Source: Venturia oleaginea (lineage: Eukaryota; Ascomycota; Dothideomycetes; Venturiales; Venturiaceae). From it: a DNA stretch of 64,000 bases. Below the pieces are notes generated by a model. That model searched no databases. It was not told the origin of the DNA and was given only the letters and a program-made list of their open reading frames with translations. The stretch covers positions 248,001-312,000 of the forward strand of contig JABMLP010000001.1 of assembly GCA_013176395.1 (NCBI GenBank). The letters run 5' to 3'. Each line of letters starts with the position of its first letter. Within the stretch, counting starts at the first letter, position 1. Shown one piece after another: positions 1 to 10,839 of this stretch. The translations under genes and the position numbers were made by a program.

Positions 1-297
1 GCGATTCAATTCGCCTACAGCGTCGCTCCGCCCGGCTTCGAAGGAGATAATTTGCAAGAGATAGTAGCCAAGTTGGCTGCCGAAAATGCAAGGCGTCTAT
101 TCACCAACAAGAGGAGCAAGTTCTTTATGATGATGGAGAGCAACCCAGAGTTTGGAAGGGATCTGTCATTGCGATTGGCTAAACAACTTTATGGATTTTG
201 GAATAAAGGTGGAAACTTGGTCGGTTGGGGTTTTAGGAATCTAGATCATACGAGAACGGGATACCGGGCTCATAGCCTGGTAATTCGGTTTGCCTAG
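1..297 (+). pseudogene. C-terminal fragment of a fungal BTB-domain protein
   Basis: The frame is open from base 1, so the 5' part lies outside the window. It encodes the region after the BTB fold of fungal BTB/POZ proteins: a segment AIQFAYSVAPP followed by a helical stretch with an LFTNKRSKFF core and a final RLAKQLYG. The last 30 residues do not look like the family and probably run into non-coding sequence. A second degraded copy of the same region follows at once, and a third BTB relic lies at 3.3 kb. Fungal BTB proteins of this kind are large expanded families of unclear role, often proposed as ubiquitin-ligase adaptors. I call it a fragment because no upstream part is visible. Confidence 0.55.
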
Positions 298-301
298 AAA
301 A

Positions 302-630
302 GCCACGATGTCCAACCTCCCAAGTCTACGAATTGGCCGATCGTCTTCGTATCCACGGCCTTAGATATCTTGGGGAGCAGAAATTCAGGTTAGTTGCAGA
401 GAATCAATGGGATCTTCCAGAGTTCGTCGAGGCTGTGAAATATGCCTATTCTATCGCTCCACCTGGTCCGCACTGGACAGGAGCTACGTACCATTGTTAT
501 TGAAGTCTCGGCTGGGTATGCTAAGTCTCTCTTTGGTAAAGAGCACGAGGGTTTCGCGGACATAATAGAAGGGGTGACAGAGTTTAGAAAGGACCTGGCG
601 AAAGAGTTGGCTTCTCGACTTTATGGTTGA
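302..630 (+). pseudogene. Second, frameshifted copy of the BTB C-terminal region
   Basis: Translation near 325-470 gives a stretch beginning VYELADRLRIHGLRYLG and continuing through VEAVKYAYSIAPPG. The reading frame then shifts near 470-480, and the rest (SAGYAKSLFGKEHEGF ... LASRLYG) is read in another frame to a stop at 630. The order of motifs matches the preceding fragment, so this is a tandem duplicate or the remains of a paralogue. The frameshift and the lack of a BTB N-terminal half make it a pseudogene. Confidence 0.5.
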
Positions 631-1023
631 CCAGTCGAGGCTGAGGCAAAGTCAAATGATGATTCTGACTCGGAGTCAGACGACGATATGGGATTCGGTG
701 TGTTTGATTGAGTACCGGGCATTTCACTTCCATGTGTCCAAAACCTCAAGGTATTGGAGCCCGTCAAACTTGAGTGGTTGCTTTTTCTACTTATGGCCAT
801 TTCAAGTCCGGTACTGACGAAGAAGACATAAGTTCGATATTGATCGTACGGAGTTTGCGCGGCGGTATTCCTTCACATCACTATTTGCTATTTGATGGAC
901 TGCAATGAAATGTCAGCCTATATCGACTACATCTCTGCTTGCGAATCCCAAGAGACTTTGTCTGGCCTGTGATATCAATCGCCGCAAGAGAATTTATCCT
1001 TAAGCTCCGGTAGGATTGTTTCA
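631..1023. other. No gene seen
   Basis: Intergenic sequence between the BTB fragments and the MULE. Open frames are short and show no recognisable domain. Confidence 0.4.
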
Positions 1024-1033
1024 TTTATTTTTC

Positions 1034-1074
1034 CGGCTAATGACTGTACACCCACAATCATCGATTTTTCGGAC
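1034..1074 (+). repeat. MULE left terminal inverted repeat
   Basis: The 41-base repeat contains the shared core ACTGTACACCCACAATCATC. It is the reverse complement of 2956-2996 with a single difference in the outer part. Confidence 0.9.
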
Positions 1075-1155
1075 CAGCACATACACGCAATGACTACCAC
1101 AATCATTTGGCATGAACACAAATTCGTGTATGTTTTAGTCATTAATTGTATGCGA

Positions 1156-2104
1156 GGCCTCCAAAGTCGAAATCTGAGCCTGTACGAGGCGGAGGCTACG
1201 AACCTATGTCCATCTCGCCGCATCTCAGATGTAGGCTAGGGACGCAGAGCCGATCAGATCAATCGCGCGCTCGTGGTGGTGGTCGTCGCCCGCGAGAGGC
1301 CACGTCGCACACCACCGGGGCGCAGGTTTTACGACCAACACTGCCATAGCAATCGCATCAGGCCGGCGACACAAATACTTCTATCGATCCCGGGCCTACG
1401 TTTAGTAGGCCTACCTTTTTTCTCGTGGATACCTCGCAGCCGGCTTGCCGGCTCCTCGCATCATCGATCCCCTCGTCGAAGCCAAACACATCTACGCGGT
1501 TACAGGTTTCTCCTGGTCCTCTCCTCACACTCGCTTTACCTCCTTCTCGATGAATCATCTCTCATGGACTCTAACAACGCGTTTAGTCCACCTACACCCC
1601 TCCTGCTACATAGCAGCCTGGAGAGCTAGCTCAGCTAGCAAGATGTCCTTCCTACTAGGGGGCGTACCGCGCGGTTTAGGTACGCTGGAGCTCGAACGGA
1701 ACCTGGCCTGGGCACCCAGGGTAACGACGCCTAATGAATCCCGCTGGAACTCATGGGCGGGAGGGGAGGGGCTGTGGCGAAGTAGTGACCCGACGCAGGC
1801 TCTACGCAGGTGGATCGAACACGTCACGAAGGCACTCAAACATAACTCGGGAGGTGGGGAACAGGCGAATCGACAATATACAGGCACACTTATATGGCAG
1901 CAGGCCATAGCTGAGGAAGCAGCGGTTGAACGGATACACAACATAGCATAGACGAACGGTAGTCGAAGGCGACCCGCAAGGGTGCCGCCTCCTATCTGCA
2001 AGGCATTACCAAGGTTTTATTCCCCAGGGGGTTTTTCCTACGCTCGGAAACATGTCTGCATAGATCTATATAGAGGTCTGCATCGGACGTTAAACAAGAA
2101 ACAA
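1156..2104. mobile_element. GC-rich insertion nested in the MULE, flanked by a 15-bp direct repeat
   Basis: The 15-mer ATTAATTGTATGCGA occurs at 1141-1155 and again at 2105-2119. Between the copies lie about 950 bases that are visibly richer in G and C than the surrounding MULE, which is AT-rich. The right end of the insert is A-rich (AACAAGAAACAAA). I see no inverted repeats at its ends. A duplication of this length with an A-rich end fits retroposition (SINE or truncated LINE) better than a DNA transposon. The longest open frame inside (1445-1951, +, 168 codons) matches no family I know. Several short palindromes lie near 1390-1460. Confidence 0.5.
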
Positions 2105-2364
2105 ATTAATTGTATGCGATAGTCACTGATTATATATTTGAGGCCAAAAGGTTCGGCCATTCATTGCATAGAGTCGCTGCTGTAATCGAAGTCCCGACCA
2201 TCACCATAGAATGGCGCTAACCGCATTTGAATAATGTACAAACTCAAACTACACGGCAATCGACTCAACTCAATTAAATTCATCATTTTGGCTCAAATAT
2301 CTCAATATCCCGCTCAGAACCGTGCTAAGGCCGCTGTACATACTGCCGGCGGCCTCAAAATCGC

Positions 2365-2775
2365 TCATTCTTCCTCCGATAACAACTCAATGTCCCTACC
2401 AATCTCGCTGGCATCGCAGGCGTCACTCATATGGTTTTTTGAGCCGCAGAATGCACAGGATAGCGGACACGTATGCTTCTTAAGTTGTCGTAACTTCCAC
2501 TCCTTTGGCTTGCCTACGAGGGCTACTCGTATTGCGAAATGGCATGTATGCTTCTCACGACCACGGCATTCGAGTTGCCAGAACTGGGGCTTGCTGTTCT
2601 TAACGTTGAAAGACTCATTGGCGGTCGCAATCGCGTCGGCAATGAGGTTTTTGGCTTCCTCAAGAGTCTCGAAAGTCATTCCAAGCTGGAGCGTTGGATG
2701 AAGAGGGATATCTTCAGTTGCAGGAGGTTTTTGAAAGCGCTGGGACAGCGCCTGGCTTGATAATAGTGTCGCCAT
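2365..2775 (-). CDS. MULE-type DNA-binding domain protein (transposase N-terminus only)
   Basis: This 136-aa frame starts at an ATG inside the MULE. After about 30 linker residues come MTFETLEEAKNLIADA, a segment SKPQFWQLECRG, then EKHTCHFAIR and a final LKKHTC. This order of Cys, Cys, His and Cys ligands is the WRKY/GCM1-like zinc fold at the head of MULE and FAR1-type transposases. A further short cluster (CAFCGSKNHMSDAC) resembles a CX2CX4HX4C zinc knuckle. The protein ends in an acidic tail and stops, without the DDE core or SWIM finger, where autonomous MULE transposases run to several hundred residues. If expressed it could bind the terminal repeats without cutting, but that is inference. 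Confidence 0.65.
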   Translation of the reverse strand: MATLLSSQALSQRFQKPPATEDIPLHPTLQLGMTFETLEEAKNLIADAIATANESFNVKNSKPQFWQLECRGREKHTCHFAIRVALVGKPKEWKLRQLKKHTCPLSCAFCGSKNHMSDACDASEIGRDIELLSEEE

Positions 2776-2955
2776 AGGTGTAATTTGAGGTTGTTGGTGT
2801 TGCTGAAATCGGATTTTTGAGCAGAAGTTTGCACAGTAAGTTGCCCTCCACTGTGTTGACTATAACTATATTAATTGTGTTGATTGCTACAGAATTGTAT
2901 GTATGTAATAGTCATTGAACATACAATAATTGCAATCGTCGCAATCATGTATGCA

Positions 2956-2996
2956 GTCCGAAAAATCGATGATTGTGGGTGTACAGTCACTAGCCG
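2956..2996 (-). repeat. MULE right terminal inverted repeat
   Basis: Reverse complement of 1034-1074 with one mismatch. It is followed directly by the second copy of the 10-bp target duplication at 2997-3006. Confidence 0.9.
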
Positions 2997-3338
2997 TTTA
3001 TTTTTCTTTGATTATTTTTGACCACGGCCCACCTTACCCTAGTCAATCTATGTAGCAGAATATCTCTCTATCAATGTGAGCATTGACATTCTTGTCATAA
3101 GTTTCTAAATCCGACAGCACCAATTCCACAATGTCAAAACGGCTCTGTGAATGTTGTTTTAGGCTAACACGTATAGCCTCCTATATCTCATATCAGGCCC
3201 TTCACTCAACACAAGTCTGCTCCAAGAAAACGACTCACAACAACATCAACTTTCAGCCGTCACTAGTATTTCAATGCTACGCCTCTCCCATCACCAAGAA
3301 ATCTACTACCAACCAGAACACCAATTCATCTATAAAAT

Positions 3339-4110
3339 GGCGTCTTCAAGTCAGCAACGTGCCACGATATTTTCTTCATTTATCCCACTGCCGCCCTCCG
3401 CTTTGGAAGTGGCCGTGAAGAGTATGTCTTTAGTGAGGGTATCCAGTAGCACCATCGGGGTGTACTACTCTGACCTCACCATCTCGTGTCATGAACATCA
3501 ATTCAGAGTTCATAAACTTGTTCTCTGTGGACAATCGGAGTGATTTGTTAATGCTACGAAGCCGGATACGTTTGAGATGAGTTTTTATTGATGCTCTCAG
3601 TCAGAATGTAAACTGTTCTATCCTTGCGAGGCTGTTTCCAATGAATTCTAAATTGCTTCAATAGGGAACAGACAAAAAATAATGTGGCAAAATCGATATC
3701 TCATAGCTCAACACCTGGAATGACAAGAAAAAACCACCACCGAACGCCAAACAATAGAAAGGCCAAACCAACATCACAAAAATGACCAACAACAACCCCG
3801 AAGCAATAAAATCAAACTCGACGTTCTCTATACAGAACCTACCACCTCAACACCACGCACATGGAAAATCTGTAACACACCTCCACATCTACTACTACCC
3901 AGCAAAATCCAACTCGCCAACCTAAAATCCCACCCCGAGACATACATCGCCGACCACATAACCTGCTACTGGAACCTCCCCGACTTCACCGAGGCCGTCC
4001 AATCGCTTATTCCATTGCTCCGCCCGGCGGGAGGGGCGATATACTCCGCCATTATACATCAAGTGTTTTTGTTCAGAACGCAACGGAGCTTTTTGGTGAT
4101 GTCGAGAGGG
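3339..4110 (+). pseudogene. Decayed BTB-domain gene, 5' half plus remnants
   Basis: From the ATG at 3339 the protein reads MASSSQQRATIF and reaches a good BTB core, YYSDLTISCHEHQFRVHKLV, ending LCGQSE. A TGA stop then replaces the next residue; the family normally continues with Phe. After the stop the frame still reads FVNATKPDTFE, as expected for BTB proteins, so this is a nonsense mutation in a real gene. Further on (3920-4080) pieces such as YWNLPDFTEAVQ and a mixed-frame APPGGEGRYT match the C-terminal region also seen at 1-630. The locus is therefore a broken paralogue of the left-end fragments. Confidence 0.6.
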
Positions 4111-4859
4111 GGTTGAGGTGTTGGTTGAGGGATGCCGGGTTGGGATGGATTTGATGAAGGGGCGGCTGAGCGTGTTTGTATTGTTTCTACTTCTACGGAT
4201 AAGATGGAGACGGAGATAGAGATGGGAGAAAGAGGGGTGGGGTATGGTGCTGAGGGGAATCTGAAATTATTTCGTGGATTTGGATATTGAGGAGTTTATT
4301 AGCGAGGTCAGGTGATGGAGATGGAGATGTCTCATACCTATTTTGTTTTCTTGATTTCGGTGCGATGGAGATGATGAAGGCTGGTGGAAAAGTGTGGCGA
4401 TCGAGAGTTGACAATGAGGGAGAAGGTGTGCGTGTATAGTTATCTGTTTAGAAATAGAGGCATGGAGAATGTCATTTGGATCTTAGTTTTCGTAGAGATT
4501 CTCATCTTGACTACAGGACTTCAAGCTTCAATGGAAGAATACCCTTCCTGGGCCCGAAATTGCTTGATTTGCACCTTATATATCATTTCCATCTGGTCTG
4601 CTTGCGCTAGCCACAAGCTCCAGCAACTCTTTCCTCTGATCTGAGTATCGACATTGTGTGACTTTCCAGTGCAATGATGACGTCCTTTGTGAGATGGATG
4701 TTGAGTGAAATAGATGACTACGATTACAAAAAAGACGTCCGGGACCAACTATTTGATACAAAAGAGTTGATGAGCCATGAGAACTTTTATGCCGCAAATT
4801 CCGAATTGCTGGACTAGAAACAAGACCTGTCAGCTTTTACATGTCACACCCACCTTGGA
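4111..4859. other. No convincing gene
   Basis: A short hydrophobic frame at 4384-4644 (+, 86 codons) could encode a two-helix membrane peptide, but nothing supports it beyond hydrophobicity. The rest is G/A-rich intergenic sequence downstream of the CorA-like gene. Confidence 0.3.
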
Positions 4860-7800
4860 TCAATCATTCACAGCCCGCGTTCTTATAGCTACATCTCCAA
4901 TTCCAAGCTCCACATCCACATCATCACCACGGCCAGCCGATCTCGCCACTCTGGGCGTGAGCGTCCTCTTCTCAGTCTCTGCTGGTGTATTAGCCAATTG
5001 TCTCTGTTCAAGCCTCCTTTCCAATCTCTCATCTTTGTGCACAAAACGATCGCCCAGCCAGTGGAAGCTCGATGATATGAGATGCCTGTCAACAGCCGCG
5101 ACGCACAGAAATCCCGTGATGATTGCCAAGGGCACGCCAGTTACCCAAAAGACCCACTGGCCTTGCCTCATCTCACGGACATCAACCGTGTTCATGCCAA
5201 GCACACTGGCGACGGCTGTGAGTGGTAGGAAAATGGTAGAGACGATTGTAAAAATGATGGACGCTGTTTCTCGTGTGCCCTTTTTCATCTTCACCATCCG
5301 TTCGTTCTGTATGGCGTTAGTTCTTGTTTTCAGTTTCTTTTTGATATCAAATCCTTACCTCAGTCTTCAAGTCGTCAAATTCCTTCATGAGAGCGGTCCA
5401 TTGCTGGTATCGCGCTTGTGCCGTCCGACGTGCTCGGTACAGGAGTCGTAATTCCAGTCCAGTCTCGGGACCGTGGACACCAATTGCTTTCGCAGCAGAT
5501 CCACCCGTGCCTGTTCCAAATGCTTTCTCTAGATCATCGAGCACCTTCATTTGAGATGCTGTTATATCACGTATGACGGATAGCTCGTGCGATACTCGTG
5601 TGAACTGCACGTGATACTCGCGGTCACCTCGTGACTTGAGAATGTCGAGCTCCTGAATATGATTAGGCCTTGTATTGTTAGATCCAATTGAGGCGAGGAG
5701 TCACTCACCAATGTATCCGAATATTGGGAGTATATAGAGGCTAGATCATCCTGACCACCAAAGCTTATATCCTCGACCAAGGTGTTCATGAAAATTCCCG
5801 AAAGACCTACGGGAAGCACAATCTCTGCGTGGGCTAGATCTTGGGGAGCAAGTTGTTGCAGCACTTTCCTGCGAGCAAGTTTGAGTAGTGCATCGCATTG
5901 ACGAAAGGCGTCTGCAACTTGATATGTGCTATATTGTAACTTCCCAGCGGTAATTATACCCCTAAGTAGGAGAACCCACACAAGTCCCAACTCTACCGGT
6001 AATTCAAGATTGGAGGGGGAGGGAGCCAGAGATGGCTGAAGTAGCTTCTGGAATGACACGATTGTCTTGGAGATCCTTTTCAGGTGGACTGAGAGAGATT
6101 GCAAGTCAACAGTGCTTTCGTCATAGTCTGCCTGCACATTCTTTTAGCCTTTTTCTACACGCACAGTGGCTTGGTCAATCTCAGTGGCTCCCTCGCCTCC
6201 AGGAATGACGACATCGTCTTTAAACTTCAACTCTACCACCCTATGGTCGGTATTGATAAAATTTCTGGCGACCTCAAGAAAAGAGTTCGCCAGAAATCTA
6301 TCTATACCGACCGTGAGTTGAAGATGTTAAGATTAGTTCAATGAATCGATGAGGCCACTGTGCAAGCAGAAACTAAACTTACTTCGAGTACAGCAATGAT
6401 CAGCGACCAGAATCGTTGCGATAGGCGAGAATCGTCTGTTGGAGGAAGGAAGAAGTCGGCTATAACACGAGCCGAAGTGAAGATTGAACACTTGAGCTCT
6501 GTAAAAGCTCTGTGTGCCTTGCTCCGAAGAGACTTGGTTTCTGCCTGAAGCTTCTTCGCTAGAGCTTCTACGTGTTGGAGCGAGTTACTTTTTGATCGCT
6601 CCACCTCGTCCTCTCCTCTGATGGGTGCTAGCAAAGCTGGATTGCTGTCGGCCATTGTGTCAAGATGTGAAGAAATATCGACAGTCGATTCCAGCGTCTA
6701 GACCAGCCTCGTAAGCAATGGAATTCTTGGAGGAACCCACGTATAGGTATACTTACAGACTTGCTACTCCTTGCCCACAGCCAAGGGAACACACGAAAGC
6801 AAGTCAGTACAGACGCATCTTTGGCATATGCCGCGTCCAGATTAATTGCGCTAGGGACACTACCCGGCTTGTTTACACTACGATGTCCAACATGTGTACC
6901 ATTGCTTGAAGGGTGTCAGCCAGCTAATCAGTTAGAATCCCGACATTGGTTTGGATTACCTTTGCACCACTGTCAAGCGCACCAGGGTTTGTATCGCTCT
7001 ATTGTGAACGTCAACCCAGTCCTGTGGTCGGATAATCGTCTTGTCTTCAAACACGGTGTAATTATCATTAAAAAAATCAGTGATTGTGCGGAAATGGGCC
7101 ACGAATTCCTGATACAATCAGTCTTTCGGTCATGATGAGATCCCCATATTACTTACAAGCCAAGTCCTACACTTTTTCACGTCGATGGACCAAATCCTGT
7201 TCCCAAGATCGTGAACGAGTAGGCCGCGGCTATATTTGCCACTGTGAGCGGCCATATTTTCGAAGTCTACCAAATGAAGATTGGAATTGCCTCCTATCAA
7301 TGCCTCAGCCGAGCATCGAGCACTGGTCAATATCAGGTCTATAGAATTAGCGAGTCGAAATTCAAATGGGGCTGAAATAGGTTCACCTTGATTGATCGTG
7401 ATACACCATAGCTGGTCAATTTGTACAGCGTTTTCGGTTTTTTGTGTGAATTTGCAGATTGTCTGATCGATATCAAGGCCCCTTCGATTGTTGGAGTCGT
7501 TATAATGCCACTGCAAAAGACCCCATGGTGGATGCTTAGCGACGTCGCTTGCTCCAGTACTCGTGGTATGCTGTCCTGATCGTAGATATGGTACACACGA
7601 CCAGGCCATACTCTTAGAGCTTGGTTGGCTGTCTGTGCGCGCTTTACAGGAAGATTCTACACCTGGCTTCATATATCTACAGTCTTGACTCCCGGAGTCG
7701 TACGTGGAGTAGACCTCAATCAAAAGACGCTTCAACTGTGCTCGTTCAGAGCTCTTGAGCCCTTCAGCTTGTATTGCAAAGGCCTACAAACTGTCAGACG

Positions 7801-8420
7801 TCATTCGCGGATTGGGAACATCAAATCTTGACCCTGAAAGCTTCGAAGCTCATGTCTATGTTTTCCAAGTGTCTTAGCCACGGTCAGCGACGTCTGATGA
7901 ATTTCACAAAAGCACAGAGAAAGACTCACAGCCATCTGAACACGCCAACGCCGCGCATTGATTCCCCGTACGGGTCTCCAGCAGCGACTAGAGAAGGAAC
8001 AGGGACTTTACCCAGTTTTCCCTCTGCCGAAATCGAAAAGTATGATGGCAATACATCATAGTTCACGGACTTGTACTGAATGCTCGCCCCATCCCAAACA
8101 TAGAAATCATCCGGCATGGAGTCTGATTCTTTTCGCTCGTCTCCACTCGGCCTAGTGCTGTCGTTGTGCGGATGGCTGAACAAGTCCGCCAGGTCAACTT
8201 CGGAGACTTCAAATTCCACAACTTCCTCGCCATGATCGTTCTCGGACTGTTCCTCAGATTCAATGGTAGACAGTCGACGATGATGATGAACGAATTCTTG
8301 GTCTGAGTCGGCAGGCTCATCTTGTCCATTGCTCGTGCCAGCGGGACGCCTGCGCCGCTGTGAGCGTCCTGGTTCGGGAGCATCCTGATCGTAACTCGAG
8401 TATCTCGTTCCCTCGACCAT
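4860..8420 (-). CDS. CorA-like Mg2+ transporter-family protein (multi-exon)
   Basis: The C-terminal half is clear: after a long helical region (SQYSDTLELDILKSRGDREY ... RRTAQARYQQWTALMKEF) come two membrane helices, the first ending in LGMN, the GMN signature of CorA channels, and the second reading WVTGVPLAIITGFLC. Exons that join in frame are 4860-5306, 5359-5652, 5709-6131, 6383-6697 and the first exon 7930-8420 (ATG at 8420, acidic N-terminus). Introns 5307-5358, 5653-5708 and 6698-6756 are 52-59 bp; intron 6132-6382 is 251 bp and holds a large inverted repeat. Coding pieces between 6757 and 7929 (for example VQIDQLWCITINQG) clearly belong to the gene, but I could not join them without stops. 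Ion specificity is unknown; fungal proteins of this group often have uncertain substrates. Confidence 0.75.
6245..6312. repeat. Near-perfect inverted repeat (26-bp arms) inside the CorA-like gene
   Basis: Arm 6245-6271 begins GGTCGGTATTGATAAA. The reverse complement of arm 6287-6312 begins GGTCGGTATAGATAG. The arms differ by two substitutions and one indel and are separated by 15 bases. On my exon model the hairpin lies in the oversized 251-bp intron. The gene strand is nevertheless open across it in one frame, so an exon role is not excluded. Confidence 0.8.
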
Positions 8421-9119
8421 TGTTAGAGTCGTGCTTTAGGTGTCGAACAGCGACACAAGGAGAGTGAAAGGTGGGGAAAGGATGAAGCGTGAGATTGGCA
8501 ACAGAAGTCACAGTTTTGTTTTGTTGTCATGATGTATCCGAGCAGGGAGGTCCTAGATCCCTTGTCGTTCGATGAGAGACAGCACGAAGGAGGAACTTGT
8601 GATAGGCCGTCATGATCGACCCAAGGAACAATGGAGAGAAAAAGCTGGAGGCGTAGTCACGTCTAGCGCGTCTCAAACCGCAGGGCAAGAAGATAGAGGG
8701 CTCGTGGCTGGCCATCTATTAAGATTGTCTTGCTCATCAATGCGCTATGAGGATATGATGACAACTGGAGGGAAAAGATTGTTGGTATAGCAAGGAGATC
8801 ACTAGCGTATTAAGTTATAGGCCTGTGAGCAGCGCCAGGGGCCCTAGTCACGTCCTTTTCTCCATTATACAATCAATTATTTCAAATTACTCCTACACTG
8901 TACAAACATCCTTTCTCATGAATCACAAACACCCATTCTCATGAATCTATTATCGTCGCACGAATTCAACAAATACCAAAGACAATCATCTCGCCATGAG
9001 AAAGTCCGGACTCCGCGGGCGCCTTCCCTGAGACGCCAAGCTCAAACTCCAGCCTCCAATCTCGACTGGATTTTCAACAGGTCATCTCTCACTTTCAAAA
9101 TCATTATTCTTACTCAGTC
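8421..9119. other. Divergent intergenic region
   Basis: Region between the CorA-like gene (-) and the DUF4267 gene (+), so it should hold both promoters. C/T-rich stretches precede the ATG at 9120. No further gene is seen. Confidence 0.4.
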
Positions 9120-9539
9120 ATGTCTCTCCTCCTCACCTTCAAAGCAATAAGTTTCACCTTCTCCCTCCTCGCCATTGCAACGGGTCTCCAAGCCCTCCTC
9201 AGTCCCCTCAACTTCTCAAAATCATTTGGAATACCAATTCAAACACCTTCGATCAACGCATCCAAAAATGACCGATCAAATCATGACGATGCAACAAAAG
9301 CGTACATATCCCTCATGGGCATCAGACAATTCACAACAGGACTGACCCTTTTGGTCTTCGCCTCCCAGGGAAAATGGATGGAGATTGCCACCATCTTATC
9401 AATCTTGGGATTCGTAGTAGCAGGGACTGATGGTCTCTTCCTCTGGAGGGCTGGGAAAAAGAGGGAGGGGATTTTCCACGCGTTGCCTGGGGGATTAATA
9501 GCGACGTTGGCTTGGCTTGTGCTTTTGGTGGAAGGATAA
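9120..9539 (+). CDS. DUF4267-type small integral membrane protein
   Basis: Intronless 139-aa protein. It has four hydrophobic segments: residues about 8-28 (FTFSLLAIATGLQALLSP), about 68-82, about 88-106 (IATILSILGFVVAGTDGLFL) and about 120-137 (GLIATLAWLVLLV). A short polar loop with charged residues (KNDRSNHDDATKAYISL) precedes the GIRQFTTGLTLL segment typical of the family. The domain occurs in many fungal and bacterial four-helix proteins whose function is not known. The start is the first ATG in frame after a C/T-rich leader. Confidence 0.75.
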   Translation: MSLLLTFKAISFTFSLLAIATGLQALLSPLNFSKSFGIPIQTPSINASKNDRSNHDDATKAYISLMGIRQFTTGLTLLVFASQGKWMEIATILSILGFVVAGTDGLFLWRAGKKREGIFHALPGGLIATLAWLVLLVEG

Positions 9540-10839
9540 ATGTGAAGGGGGCAGGGAAAGGGAGAACGGGTAAGGAATGCGACGAGAATCCATGACCTGC
9601 AAATAATAACTCTTGATATAGCAAGCGATTTGGAGGGTTTCGACCAACCTTCAGCCATTGTTCCGACACCGCAGGATTGTCAAACACCTGACCCATTAGC
9701 TCCTTCCAAGAAAAAAAGAAAAAAAGGACAGCAGAAAAGGGCCGTGGACATTTCGAACCGGATGGCAGGAAAACTCACCCTATCGTACCAAACGACTGCG
9801 CACAACATAGTAGATTGGAGCTTTTAGGTATCCAGTTCTTGTAGCGTCGACCATATTGTAGTCTTGAGGGGTAGCAGCCTCGAGCAACAGTTGTCATATC
9901 AGCCAGTACAACAATGGCGTTGGCGCTGAGTAATAGAGCGTTAAGAGGAGAGCGAACACAATGTTATTTGTGGGTGAAAAGCATTGTAATCCTGGCTGAG
10001 ATGAGAGTAATTTTTGAAAGTATAGAAAATAATCTCTGTACAAGAGTAAGGATAGAAAAAGAAAGATTTGTGAAGAATCTAGATCGGAAATGAAGACATT
10101 AATTAAGTGTTCAAAAACTCTAAGATATTCTCATCCTCTTCATCTCAAGCTCCAAAAAGACACAAGTAAGATACTGTAAATCCTCTCTCATCTCCACAAT
10201 ACACATTCCAAGCGTGGCAGGAGCGCTACGCAAAGACTGGGGAGAATACAGAGGATATGATAACTCAAAACCTAACGTTAAAGTCAACAAGACAATCGAA
10301 GAGTCCAAACACCTCAGCCCCCCACAGAACTTCCCAGTAAACCTCAACCATTCAATCCCTTTTGGTAGAGACTGGTTAGAGAGATAGGAAAACATGTATT
10401 TTCGACCGTCTGAATAAAAATAAACTCCTACCCATACATACAAATTGTGTAATCCTAGGTCTTCATGGCAAGAGACAGAAGGATCGAATAGCCATATCCA
10501 GACAACGCCTACAAAGGAGAAATTGAGAAGAGCCGTACGCCAGCTTGCTGTCGAGAAATCATTTCAGTTCTCTTTTTTTTGGGGGGGGGGGGGTGGGGGG
10601 GTGAAAGAACAAAAACAAGAAGATGAAGAAGGGGAGAACATCGCATCTCACCAAAAAGCAGAGAACCAACCCAAAAGCATACAAAAGAGCCCATCCAATC
10701 GAAGCTCACAAGAACATCCCAGCAATCCTGCTTCCAGAATCGCCAGAAACCCAGCGCAGCCTCCATGTTTCTTCAATCGATCAAATTCGGCATCGACTCT
10801 GCGTATCCGACAATCTCTCATAACTCTCACCGTTCAATC
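9540..10839. other. Intergenic region with a poly-G tract
   Basis: No convincing gene. A run of 13 G, one T and 7 G at 10581-10601 follows eight T. Open frames here (10120-10443 on the minus strand, 10445-11230 on the plus strand) have no recognisable domain; the second is mostly antisense to the next gene. Confidence 0.4.

Larger units (their letters stand above)
1024..3006 (-). mobile_element. Defective Mutator-like element (MULE) with target duplications
   Basis: Terminal inverted repeats at 1034-1074 and 2956-2996 match over 41 bases with one mismatch; both begin CGGCTA. They are flanked directly by a perfect 10-bp direct repeat, TTTATTTTTC, at 1024-1033 and 2997-3006. A 9-11 bp duplication is the hallmark of Mutator-like transposition. 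The inner part encodes, on the minus strand, only the DNA-binding domain typical of the N-terminus of MULE transposases. No DDE catalytic core is present, so the element is non-autonomous. A GC-rich foreign segment (1156-2104) is nested inside. Weaker similarity continues inward from both ends beyond the 41 bases. Confidence 0.85.

Noticed and set aside
2234..2760. Plus-strand frames over the MULE DNA-binding ORF
   Set aside because: The minus strand carries the recognisable zinc-binding pattern; the plus-strand frames are shadows.
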